DNA of 64,000 nt from Polyangium sp. y55x31 (GTDB taxonomy: Bacteria > Myxococcota_A > Polyangia > Polyangiales > Polyangiaceae), in assembly GCF_029946505.1 (NCBI RefSeq), contig NZ_JARZHG010000048.1:1-64000 (forward strand), given 5' to 3'. Position 1 is the first letter of the stretch; every line of letters starts with the position of its first letter. Position numbers and translations under genes: made by a program. Of the stretch, positions 1-7,101 are shown one piece after another. The notes under the pieces are model-generated. The model was not told where the DNA came from and made no database searches. It saw only the letters and a list, made by a program, of their open reading frames with translations.

Positions 1-200
1 CGCGATGCGCGGTTTCTCGGACGGGCCCGTGGCAAGACCACGAACGGCGTTGCCAACGGAGACATCAGCGTTGCCCGATGTGCTGGGAACGTGTTCCTGT
101 CGACAGCGCGCATCGCGCGCTGTCGCCCCGGGTCCAGCGCTTGCGCTGGTCCGGGTCCAGGGGTGGACAACCCCTGGTCGGGTCCGGGGTGAAACCCCGG
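1..200. repeat. Multi-hairpin dispersed repeat, copy A (left part cut by window edge)
   Basis: Right part of the element seen complete at 37169-37463 and 48847-49134. Visible stems: the end of hairpin 4 (loop GAT at 4-6, right arm 7-20), hairpin 6 (CGACAGCGCGC 101-111, loop ATC, right arm 115-125), hairpin 7 (CCAGCGC 134-140, loop TT, 143-149), hairpin 8 (CCAGGGGT 157-164, loop GGACA, 170-177) and hairpin 9 (CCGGGGT 184-190, loop GAA, 194-200). Hairpin 8 differs from the other copies at two base pairs, and both changes keep pairing. The element ends 27 bases before the stop of the minus-strand lipoprotein gene at 228. There is no gene in 1-227. Confidence 0.85.
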
Positions 201-227
201 CGCTACGCTACCCTGTGAACTCCGCTC

Positions 228-1022
228 TCACGGGATCCACGACTCCGTCAAACACTCCCCTGCGATGCACTGCTCGTAGGCTTCGAGCAGCTTCCGGCCT
301 TCGGTCGCGTCGGCCGAGTCGTCGCAGGCGGTGCAGTCTCCGATCGTCCCGCAGAACTTCACGCAATCGCGGTAGGCCCCGCATCGCGGGTCGGCTTCGC
401 ATGCCTTCTGGTAGCCCGTGCAGTCGCCGTTGTTCATGAACGTCCGGCAGAGATCGTAGTCCTGCGGGTAGAACGCGCAGGGCGGCGAGCACATCACGTC
501 CTGTGCGCAGTTCACGAGCGCGAGGTGTTGATCTTTTCCGGAGGGGAAGCGGTCCTGGCAGTACACGAAGCATGCGCCCTCGTCTGGGGATCCCGTGGCG
601 CTGAGGTTTGCGCACACGGTCTCGATGCATGCCTCGATGCTGCGGCAATCGGGCCCGCATGCTTTCTCGGCTTGCCCGCACGTCCCCTCCAGACACTCGT
701 CGCACTGGCTCCAGGGCCCGTCGTTGGCGCTTGGCCCGGGGCCGGGACCGAAGCCGTCTGGATTGGTGCCGCCGTCGTCTGAACCCGATCCGGGCGGGAC
801 CACGCAAACGTTGCTGATGCAACGCAGCGGCACTGCGCAGTCGTCGGTCTTCGTGCAGCTATCGCCGGGGAAGCCGGGGCGCGGCTCGAGTGCCTCGTCC
901 TCCTGGCACCCTGCTGCGCCCGCGATCCACGCGAGCACGAGCGGCGCGCCGAGCAACGACAGAAACGCCCACCGCGCACGCGAACGAGAGAAACTGCTGG
1001 CCGCCTTGCCGCCTCGATCCAT
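228..1022 (-). CDS. Cys-rich secreted lipoprotein
   Basis: 264 residues from the ATG at 1022. The N-terminus is basic, followed by a hydrophobic stretch (about 18-36) and a lipobox-like AGAAGC with the acceptor cysteine at 39, so an outer surface or periplasmic lipoprotein is expected. The mature part is very rich in cysteine, with many spaced pairs (for example CDECLEGTCG and CKTDDC-like spacings), suggesting a disulphide-stabilised extracellular domain of the kind common in myxobacterial lipoproteins. No catalytic motif is recognised. The frame continues upstream without a stop, but the signal peptide fixes the start. It lies 56 bases downstream of the ArsA-family gene on the same strand and may be its operon partner. 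Function unknown. Confidence 0.8.
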   Translation of the reverse strand: MDRGGKAASSFSRSRARWAFLSLLGAPLVLAWIAGAAGCQEDEALEPRPGFPGDSCTKTDDCAVPLRCISNVCVVPPGSGSDDGGTNPDGFGPGPGPSANDGPWSQCDECLEGTCGQAEKACGPDCRSIEACIETVCANLSATGSPDEGACFVYCQDRFPSGKDQHLALVNCAQDVMCSPPCAFYPQDYDLCRTFMNNGDCTGYQKACEADPRCGAYRDCVKFCGTIGDCTACDDSADATEGRKLLEAYEQCIAGECLTESWIP

Positions 1023-1078
1023 GCCCCGACCATGCCACGAGGACGGCTCGGGCGGAACGGGGACGATGGGGTTGCGCC

Positions 1079-2251
1079 CTACGGCGCGAGGACCTCGGCG
1101 ATCCGCGACAGCCGCTCCAGATCGTGGATGTCGTACGGGAACGCTGGCACGTGCGCGAGCAGGCTCCCGCCTGAGGCCTCGTCCTCCAGCGCTGCTTCGA
1201 GCCCTACGAGATGCAGCGCGTCGAGCTTGCCCATGCGGCTCTCGTCCTCCGCGGCGCGCCGCAGCCGCGCCGGCGCATCGGGCCCGAGCGAGATTGCGCT
1301 CTTTGCGAGCGCCGCCTCCACCTCCGCCACGTCCGGCACGCGCCCGTATGTCGGGTGCACGCGGTTCACCACGAACGCGTCGCGCCGCATGTCCTGCTCG
1401 CGCAGTCGGTCCGCGAAGAACATCACCTCGCGCACTGCGAGCGGGTCCGGCGTCGTCACGAGCACGTACGCGACGTCGGGCCCGCGCAGCGCGGTGCTCA
1501 CCGCGTCGGCGCGCTTCTTCCATCCGCCGAAGACCGAGTTGATCTCCGCGATGAACGCCGCCATCTGCTCCAGGAACCCGCTGCCCGACACCTTGCCGAT
1601 GCCGCGCACGATCGCGGCTGCGCTCTTCGCGAGCACGTTCAGCGAGAACTTCCCCGAGCTCTGCACGGCCTGCACGAGCCACCGCGTCGCGGCGCTGTCG
1701 ATCGCGCCCACGAGCCGCTCCGGCGCGTCGAGGAAGTCGAGCGCGTTTGGCGTCGGCGGCGTGTCGAGCAGGATGAGGTCGTAGCTCGGATCGCCCTTCG
1801 TCGCGTAGAGCTTCTCCATCGCCATGTACTCCTGGGTACCGGCGAGCGACGTGGAGATGTACTTGTAGAGCACGTTGTTCAGGATGCGATCACGCTGCTC
1901 GGCGGAGGGCGCGAGCTGCGTCACGAGCGAGTCGAACGTGCTCTTCGTGTCCAGCATCATCACGGTCATCGAGCCCGTGACGGGCACGCCGGCCTGCGCG
2001 AACAGGGCCGGGTCGATCATCTGCGCCTCGGTCTTCATCTCCTCGATGCCGAGGCTCTGCGACAGGCGCCGCGCCGGATCGATCGTCAAGCAGAGGACGC
2101 GTTTCCCGCGGCGCGCCGCGGCGAGGCCGAGCGCTGCCGTGGTCGTCGTCTTGCCGACCCCGCCGCACCCTACGACGAGGAGGACCCGCCGGGAATCGAG
2201 GAGCTTGCCGAGCCCGCCGGGCGTGGACGAACGAGAATCCGAGGCTGCCAC
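1079..2251 (-). CDS. ArsA/GET3-family ATPase
   Basis: 390 residues from a GTG at 2251. The N-terminus has the deviant Walker A motif GCGGVGKTTT at 28-37, followed by a CLTIDPARRL segment that fits the A'/switch region of the ArsA-GET3-MinD class (SIMIBI NTPases). A later LILLDTPPT stretch fits the Walker B/switch II region of ArsA-like proteins. It is a single-ATPase-domain protein, unlike the duplicated ArsA of enteric arsenite pumps, and no arsB or arsR gene is nearby, so arsenite efflux is not supported. Many myxobacteria carry such stand-alone ATPases with unknown cargo. Upstream on the same strand is a roadblock-like protein (2301-2708), which could act as a regulator of a nucleotide-binding partner; that link is inference. 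Confidence 0.85.
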   Translation of the reverse strand: MAASDSRSSTPGGLGKLLDSRRVLLVVGCGGVGKTTTTAALGLAAARRGKRVLCLTIDPARRLSQSLGIEEMKTEAQMIDPALFAQAGVPVTGSMTVMMLDTKSTFDSLVTQLAPSAEQRDRILNNVLYKYISTSLAGTQEYMAMEKLYATKGDPSYDLILLDTPPTPNALDFLDAPERLVGAIDSAATRWLVQAVQSSGKFSLNVLAKSAAAIVRGIGKVSGSGFLEQMAAFIAEINSVFGGWKKRADAVSTALRGPDVAYVLVTTPDPLAVREVMFFADRLREQDMRRDAFVVNRVHPTYGRVPDVAEVEAALAKSAISLGPDAPARLRRAAEDESRMGKLDALHLVGLEAALEDEASGGSLLAHVPAFPYDIHDLERLSRIAEVLAP

Positions 2252-2300
2252 GGCCGGCCCTTTAGCACGGCTCGGGAGATTCGGGGATGACGGAAAGCGC

Positions 2301-2708
2301 TCAGGCTGCCCGCAGAATTCGCCGGCATCCCGCCGCCGCGCGGGCGACGTAGGCCGACCGGTCGTCCCCGCCCCCGCGAACCGCGAGCAACGCCTCGGCC
2401 GCGCCGAGCGGCAGGGGGCTCACGAGGACCTCGCGCGACAGATCGGCGATCCGCGTGCCGACGGCCGCGGTCGTGGGCAAACCGGGCTCGGCGAGCAGCG
2501 GCGCGTAGGCGGCGAGTTCCTCGCACACGGGCCACGAACCGGCGCCGGCGACGAGACAGCCTCGATCGTCGACCAGCACGAGGGCTTCGAGCTTCCCCTC
2601 GCTGCGCGCGACCGAGAGCTGGTAGTGCAGCGCCGTGATCGGATCGTCGCTCCTCCGCCTGCGGCGCTCGGCCCCGAGCGACGACGGCGGGGCCTCCATG
2701 GGATCCAT
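2301..2708 (-). CDS. Small roadblock/LC7-like protein (tentative)
   Basis: 135 residues from the ATG at 2708, chosen because AGGAGGT lies 12 bases upstream; a TTG further upstream would swallow that ribosome site. The middle holds a strand-rich pattern, LEALVLVDDRGCLVAGAG, followed by alternating helices and strands, which resembles roadblock/LC7 or profilin-like sensor folds where a self-contained statement of the form LxxDxxGxxVA is typical. This assignment is by pattern only. It is 49 bases upstream of the ArsA-family ATPase on the same strand, and roadblock proteins often sit beside small GTPases or ATPases, so joint action is plausible. No signal peptide or membrane segment is seen. Confidence 0.6.
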   Translation of the reverse strand: MDPMEAPPSSLGAERRRRRSDDPITALHYQLSVARSEGKLEALVLVDDRGCLVAGAGSWPVCEELAAYAPLLAEPGLPTTAAVGTRIADLSREVLVSPLPLGAAEALLAVRGGGDDRSAYVARAAAGCRRILRAA

Positions 2709-2842
2709 CCTCAAGAGACAACCTCCTTGCCCCAAAAGGGTCGCCCGGACGCGCCCGTGGGGTCCACTTTCCGGCGAGATCCCGTTCCTGTATGCTCCGC
2801 CCCCGGCGTGATCGTCACGCGTTCGAACGGAGGCGGTTTTCC

Positions 2843-3232
2843 ATGGGACTCATCGAAAAGCGGCTCATCAAGGAAGCGAAGGAGTCCTGGCTTCCGGACG
2901 AGCAAAAAGCCATCCAGGACGCCGCCGGCGCGCCCGTCGTCGTGGATGTCGACTGGCCGACCTTCGAGACCGACGAAGCCGCGCTGAAGAACGTCCAGCA
3001 CCTCGGCGTCCGCCTGCTCGCCAACGCCTTCCGCGTCATCTGCGTCGACGACCTCGGCAAGGAGGCCGTCCGCGAGGGCGTGAAGCGTATCGTCGTCACG
3101 AACCTGAAAGACGGCACCGCCTCCGTGGGCCTGAAGGACGGCGTCGTCACCCTCGCGTGTGTGTTCGGCAAGGGCTCCGACGGCTGCCTCAGGGATCTCG
3201 ACATCGCCAAGGTCATCACACGCGCCCTGTAA
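2843..3232 (+). CDS. Conserved hypothetical protein, 129 aa
   Basis: Start at the ATG at 2843, with GGAGG at 2829-2833 giving good spacing; an earlier frame extension has no ribosome site. The protein is soluble, acidic-basic mixed, with no signal peptide or membrane segment. It has an N-terminal amphipathic helix region, then a compact alpha-beta pattern ending in RDLDIAKVITRAL. A central stretch, KRIVVTNLKDGTASVGLKDG, suggests a small beta-rich domain. I do not recognise the family. It is 88 bases upstream of the exopolysaccharide phosphatase gene on the same strand, but nothing links the two functionally. Confidence 0.75.
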   Translation: MGLIEKRLIKEAKESWLPDEQKAIQDAAGAPVVVDVDWPTFETDEAALKNVQHLGVRLLANAFRVICVDDLGKEAVREGVKRIVVTNLKDGTASVGLKDGVVTLACVFGKGSDGCLRDLDIAKVITRAL

Positions 3233-3320
3233 AAACCCGCGGTTCCCCGTCCTGCCGTCCGCGACGGCGTCCCATCACCGCGCAACCCGCTCAAAAACTG
3301 CTAGGTTCGCGCGGCGCGTG

Positions 3321-4049
3321 ATGACGGGGTACATCGACCTTCACTGCCACTGGGTGGTCGGCATCGACGACGGCGTGAGGACCGTCGCAGACAGCCGCGC
3401 CCTGCTCACGGGCCTCGCGGGCGCCGGGTTCGGCAAGGTCGTCGCCACGCCGCACATGCGCCCTGGGATGTTCGACAACACGAAGAGCGACCTCGCGCGC
3501 GCCTACGAGGCCACGCGAACGGCCCTCGCGGACGCGCCCGGCCTGCCCGAGCTCGCGCTCTCCTCGGAGCACTTCTTCGACGACGTCGTCTATGAGCGCC
3601 TCATGCGGGGCGAAGCGCTCCCCTACCCCGGCGAGCGCGCCGTCCTGGTCGAGCTCTCCCCGCGGGCCTTTCCCGCGCGCCTCGCGTCTCGGTTCGCCGA
3701 CCTCAAGCGGAAGAAAAAACTCCGGCCCGTGCTCGCGCATCCGGAGCGGTACGAGCCTGTCTGGGACGACCGGACCGTGCTCGATCCGCTGCTCGACGGC
3801 GGCGTCGTCCTTCTGCTCGACGTCGCTTCGCTCGTTGGCAAGTACGGCCGGGCGACGCGCAAGTGCGCGGAGGCGCTGCTTTCAGAGGGGTACTACTACG
3901 CGGCGTGCAGCGACGCCCATGGCCCGCGGGACGTCGAGGACGTGGCGGCGGGCATCGAACACCTCCACCGGGCGCTCGGCGTGGCGGAGGCACGCGACAT
4001 GCTGATCGAAGGACCGCTTTCCATCCTGGAGGGCCGGGTCGACTCGTGA
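3321..4049 (+). CDS. PHP-domain protein-tyrosine phosphatase, CpsB/YwqE type
   Basis: 242 residues from the ATG at 3321 (a GTG at 3318 is adjacent). The PHP metal-binding signatures are in order: DLHCH at 6-10 followed by the family-typical GIDDG at about 14-18, ATPHMRP near 46, a glutamate-histidine pair near the SSEHFFDD segment, AHPERY near 139 and CSDAHGP near 200. CpsB-type enzymes dephosphorylate tyrosine kinases that control capsule or exopolysaccharide chain synthesis; metal ions (Mn) are the usual cofactor. Its stop overlaps the start of the nucleotide-sugar dehydrogenase gene as GTGA, so the two are translationally coupled. No tyrosine kinase gene is in the window, so the substrate is not identified here. 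Confidence 0.85.
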   Translation: MTGYIDLHCHWVVGIDDGVRTVADSRALLTGLAGAGFGKVVATPHMRPGMFDNTKSDLARAYEATRTALADAPGLPELALSSEHFFDDVVYERLMRGEALPYPGERAVLVELSPRAFPARLASRFADLKRKKKLRPVLAHPERYEPVWDDRTVLDPLLDGGVVLLLDVASLVGKYGRATRKCAEALLSEGYYYAACSDAHGPRDVEDVAAGIEHLHRALGVAEARDMLIEGPLSILEGRVDS

Positions 4050-5365
4050 AAGGGACACGCATCGTGCAGGAGCTTCTCAAGAAGATCGAGGATCGTAGCG
4101 CGCACATCGTCGTCGTGGGCATCGGCTACGTCGGGCTGCCGCTCGTCGTGGAGTTCGCCCGGGCCGGCTTCTCCGTCACCGGCTACGACAAGGATCGCGA
4201 GAAGGTTCGGCTGCTCGGCCAGGGCGAATCGTACATCGGCGACATCCCGTCTTCGGCGCTCGCGCCGCATGTCGCGGCGGGCCGCCTGCGCGCCACGACC
4301 GACCCCGACGTCCTCGGCTCGGCGGACGCGATCGTGGTCTGCGTCCCGACGCCACTCAACAAGACCAAAGACCCCGACATGCGCTTCATCTTGTCGGCGA
4401 GCGACGAGATCGCGGAGCACCAGCACCCGAACATGCTCATCGTGCTGGAGTCGACGACGTACCCTGGCACGACGCGCGAAGTCCTGGTCCCGAAGCTCAC
4501 GGCCGGCCGCTACGAGCTCGGCAAGGACGTCTTCATCGCGTTCAGCCCCGAGCGCGTGGATCCGGGCAACAAGACGTACGGCACGCGCAACACGCCGAAG
4601 GTGCTCGGCGGCGCGACGCCCGGCTGCCTCGAGGTCGCGATGGCGCTCTACGGCAAGATCATCGAGACCGTGGTGCCCGTGTCGAGCACGGACGCGGCCG
4701 AGATGGTGAAGCTCCTGGAGAACACGTTCCGCGCGGTGAACATCGGCCTCGTGAACGAGGTCGCGCTGATGAGCCGGAAGCTCGGGATCGACGTCTGGGA
4801 GGTCATCCGGGCGGCAGCCACAAAACCGTTCGGCTTCATGCCGTTTTTCCCGGGCCCGGGCCTCGGCGGGCACTGCATTCCGATCGACCCGCTCTACCTG
4901 TCGTGGCGGATGCGGACGCTCAAGTATCAGGCGCGGTTCATCGAGCTCGCGGACACGATCAACAGCGCGATGCCCGAATACGTGGTGCACCTCGTGCAGC
5001 AGGCGCTGAACGGCGAGCGAAAGGCGGCGAATGGATCGAAGATCCTGGTGAGCGGCGTGGCGTACAAGCGCGACGTGGCCGATTACCGCGAGTCGCCGGC
5101 GTTCGACATCATTCACCAGCTCCAGGGCCTCGGGGCCGAGGTGCGGTATCACGATCCGTACGTGCCCGAATGCGATGAAGGCGGGATCGTGATGCGCTCG
5201 GAGCCGAGCACCGTGGCCTACGGCGAATACGACGCGGTCGTGATCGTGACGGATCACGCGTCGGTCGATTATGCGCGGATGCTGCGAGAGGCGAAGCTCG
5301 TGGTCGATACGCGGGACGCGCTGCGGAAGGTCGAAGGCGACAAGGGGAAGGTCGTGCGGCTCTAG
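4046..5365 (+). CDS. UDP-sugar 6-dehydrogenase (UDP-ManNAc dehydrogenase type)
   Basis: 439 residues from a GTG at 4046 that overlaps the preceding stop by four bases. The N-terminal NAD-binding fold is marked by GIGYVGLP at 25-32. The substrate domain carries SPERVDPG (167-174) and PGPGLGGHCIPIDP, with the catalytic cysteine at 277. The C-terminal UDP-binding domain contains the KRDVADYRESPA segment. The enzyme oxidises the C6 hydroxyl of a UDP-hexose to a uronic acid in two NAD-dependent steps. The FFPGPGLGGHCIP form is closer to WecC/VipA-type UDP-N-acetyl-mannosamine or -glucosamine dehydrogenases than to UDP-glucose dehydrogenase; exact substrate is not certain. Coupling to a CpsB-type phosphatase places it in exopolysaccharide or O-antigen synthesis, although no glycosyltransferase genes are nearby. 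Confidence 0.9.
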   Translation: MKGTRIVQELLKKIEDRSAHIVVVGIGYVGLPLVVEFARAGFSVTGYDKDREKVRLLGQGESYIGDIPSSALAPHVAAGRLRATTDPDVLGSADAIVVCVPTPLNKTKDPDMRFILSASDEIAEHQHPNMLIVLESTTYPGTTREVLVPKLTAGRYELGKDVFIAFSPERVDPGNKTYGTRNTPKVLGGATPGCLEVAMALYGKIIETVVPVSSTDAAEMVKLLENTFRAVNIGLVNEVALMSRKLGIDVWEVIRAAATKPFGFMPFFPGPGLGGHCIPIDPLYLSWRMRTLKYQARFIELADTINSAMPEYVVHLVQQALNGERKAANGSKILVSGVAYKRDVADYRESPAFDIIHQLQGLGAEVRYHDPYVPECDEGGIVMRSEPSTVAYGEYDAVVIVTDHASVDYARMLREAKLVVDTRDALRKVEGDKGKVVRL

Positions 5366-5370
5366 AACAT

Positions 5371-6090
5371 CTAGCGCCCTCCGGGCGCTTGCGGCGGGCA
5401 GCCGTGCTCTGTGACGTGCCACTTCCCACCCGAGCAAACCGCGCTCGTCCCGCAGCAGGTCGTCCCGCAGGACACGCCCTCGGGTGCGCAGCGCTCACCT
5501 TCGGCGAAACCAGCACCACATCCGCCGGAGGTCAATTCGTTGCAGCGCCACACGAACTTGGGCGGTGGCACCTGCCGGGGCACGCCGCTGCACGGCTGCG
5601 GCGGCGCGTCGACGTGGTAGCTGCACGCCGTGGCTCCGGAATAGAGGCAAATAGGGCTTTTCTCGAGCGGCGTCTTCGGAGCGCGGTCCCGCTCCGGCTC
5701 CGGGGCGCAAGCGCCGTCCCGATGCGCGTCCGTGCACGCCACGGGTAGGGCCACGCGCCACTTCCCGAGGTGGCAATCGTATACGGTCCCGCACCCCAGG
5801 GACGAGGCATACGTACAGAGCCGACCGGCGGAACCGCAGGCGCTCTTCTCCGTGGGCGCCGCGGCGGGGCAGCCCTTTTCGACCGGGACCGGCGTATCCG
5901 CGCGCACCCTCTCTTCGGCGGATGCAGAGACGACAGGCGCGCCCGATGCCTGAGGCGCGGGCGCGCCCGATGGCTGAGGCGCGGGCGCGCCCGATGGCTG
6001 AGGCGCGGGCGCGCCCGAAGCGCAAGCGAAGGCGCCCGCGGAGAGCGTGACGAGCACGTGGAGTGGAACGAGCGCACGGCGCCAGGTCAT
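5371..6090 (-). CDS. Secreted Cys-rich protein with Pro/Ala repeats, probable lipoprotein
   Basis: 239 residues from the ATG at 6090. A hydrophobic signal region (about 5-22) ends in AFAC, a weak lipobox with cysteine near 23. It is followed by three to four copies of the eight-residue unit SGAPAPQP, a flexible tether. The rest is rich in cysteine (about 20), including CGTTCCG and paired spacings that suggest a disulphide-bonded outer domain. No enzymatic motif is seen. The stop sits six bases from the stop of the convergent dehydrogenase gene. The tandem DNA repeat at 5938-6018 encodes the tether and could vary in copy number between strains. Confidence 0.8.
   Translation of the reverse strand: MTWRRALVPLHVLVTLSAGAFACASGAPAPQPSGAPAPQPSGAPAPQASGAPVVSASAEERVRADTPVPVEKGCPAAAPTEKSACGSAGRLCTYASSLGCGTVYDCHLGKWRVALPVACTDAHRDGACAPEPERDRAPKTPLEKSPICLYSGATACSYHVDAPPQPCSGVPRQVPPPKFVWRCNELTSGGCGAGFAEGERCAPEGVSCGTTCCGTSAVCSGGKWHVTEHGCPPQAPGGR
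5374..5388. terminator. Short hairpin between convergent genes
   Basis: GCGCCC-TCC-GGGCGC forms a 6-bp stem at 5374-5388, directly between the stop codon of the plus-strand dehydrogenase gene (5365) and inside the last codons of the convergent minus-strand lipoprotein gene. There is no T-run on either side, so it is at best a weak or Rho-assisted terminator. Confidence 0.35.
5938..6018. repeat. 24-bp tandem repeat in coding sequence
   Basis: Units of 24 bp beginning TGAGGCGCGGGC at 5951, 5975 and 5999 (last partial), with a partial unit before 5951. The two full units are identical and each contains the palindrome GGGCGCGCCC. On the minus strand they encode SGAPAPQP. The length is a multiple of three, so copy-number change would keep the frame. 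Confidence 0.9.
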
Positions 6091-6231
6091 AGGCCGGCGA
6101 GCTTGGACAAACGGGCGGGAGAGGTCAAGCGTGCAGCGGGGTCAGCGGGGAGCGCAGTGGGGCTTGCGTTTCCGGGACGAACTCGGCCAAGCTTGCCGCC
6201 CCCCTGCCGTGCCTGTCGCCCGAGGAACCTC

Positions 6232-7095
6232 ATGAAGACGTCGCTCGACCACCTGCCCGCCCGCAAGCAGGAGGAGCTCCGCGCGATCACCGAGATCCTC
6301 CGGACCGGCGCGCCCCTGGAGATGCTGATCCTGTTCGGCAGCCACGCCCGCGGCGACTGGGTGGAGGATCCGGAGCACGGTTACTTCAGCGATTACGACC
6401 TGCTCGCGATCGTGAAGAGCCCGAAGCTCGCCGAGGACACGGCGCTCTGGTCCGAACTCGGGACGAAGGCGCGTGAGGTGTCGGGCGAGGCGCCGATCAC
6501 GTTGATCGCCCACGATATCAAGTACGTGAACCGCGAGATCCGCGCCGGGAACTATTTCTTCGGCGACATCCGGAACGAGGGCGTACTCCTGTACGACGCG
6601 CGGAAGCACACGCTGGCGCGGCCGAGAGAGGCCACACCCAAGGAGCGCGCCGCGAGGGCGGAGCGGAATTTTTCGTATTGGTTTGAGAGCGCGACCGGCT
6701 TTCTCGAAGGGTTCGAGTTCTATACCAACAAGGGCCGCAATGCTCACGCTGCATTTCTGCTGCACCAGGCAGCAGAACGGCTCTACGTCGCCGTAAGCCT
6801 CGTGTACACGGGATACAAGCGCAAATCGCACAACCTGGAGGAGCTCGACGAGGAGGTCGCGCTGCTGCACCCCGATTTGCGCGGAGCGCTCCCGCGGACG
6901 ACGCCCGAGGACAAGCACCTCTTCGAGCTGCTCCGGCGCGCCTACATCGACGCCCGGTACGACAAAAGTTATCGCGTCACGACGGAGGAGCTCGCCACCC
7001 TGGGCAAGCGGGTGCGGGCGCTCGCGGCCGTGGTGGAACGGGTATGCCAGGAGAAAATGGCCGGGCTACTCGCGTCGGCGGGCAGGGCCGGATAG
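6232..7095 (+). CDS. Fused MNT nucleotidyltransferase-HEPN domain protein
   Basis: 287 residues, ATG at 6232 with GAGG six to ten bases upstream. The N-terminal half (about 20-120) has the minimal nucleotidyltransferase signature GSHARGDW at 36-43 followed by DYDLL at 54-58, giving the usual pair of catalytic acidic residues. The C-terminal half (about 140-285) matches the HEPN helical domain: FLLHQAAERLYVAV, then HNLEEL, then ARYDKSY. Split MNT/HEPN pairs act as toxin-antitoxin modules in which the MNT part AMPylates the HEPN toxin. Here both are in one chain. The RX4-6H ribonuclease motif is not clear; an R-x6-H string near residue 225 is in a probable loop. It converges with the TPR/ATPase pair and may belong to the same accessory block. 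Confidence 0.85.
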   Translation: MKTSLDHLPARKQEELRAITEILRTGAPLEMLILFGSHARGDWVEDPEHGYFSDYDLLAIVKSPKLAEDTALWSELGTKAREVSGEAPITLIAHDIKYVNREIRAGNYFFGDIRNEGVLLYDARKHTLARPREATPKERAARAERNFSYWFESATGFLEGFEFYTNKGRNAHAAFLLHQAAERLYVAVSLVYTGYKRKSHNLEELDEEVALLHPDLRGALPRTTPEDKHLFELLRRAYIDARYDKSYRVTTEELATLGKRVRALAAVVERVCQEKMAGLLASAGRAG

Positions 7096-7101
7096 CGGCA
7101 G

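Noticed and set aside
1-439. 144-codon plus-strand frame at the window start
   Set aside because: It runs through the hairpin repeat and antisense to the lipoprotein gene; no coding features.
1079-2251. Arsenite efflux ATPase
   Set aside because: The ArsA/GET3 fold is clear, but there is no second ATPase domain, no arsB/arsR and no arsenite-binding cysteine triad recognised.
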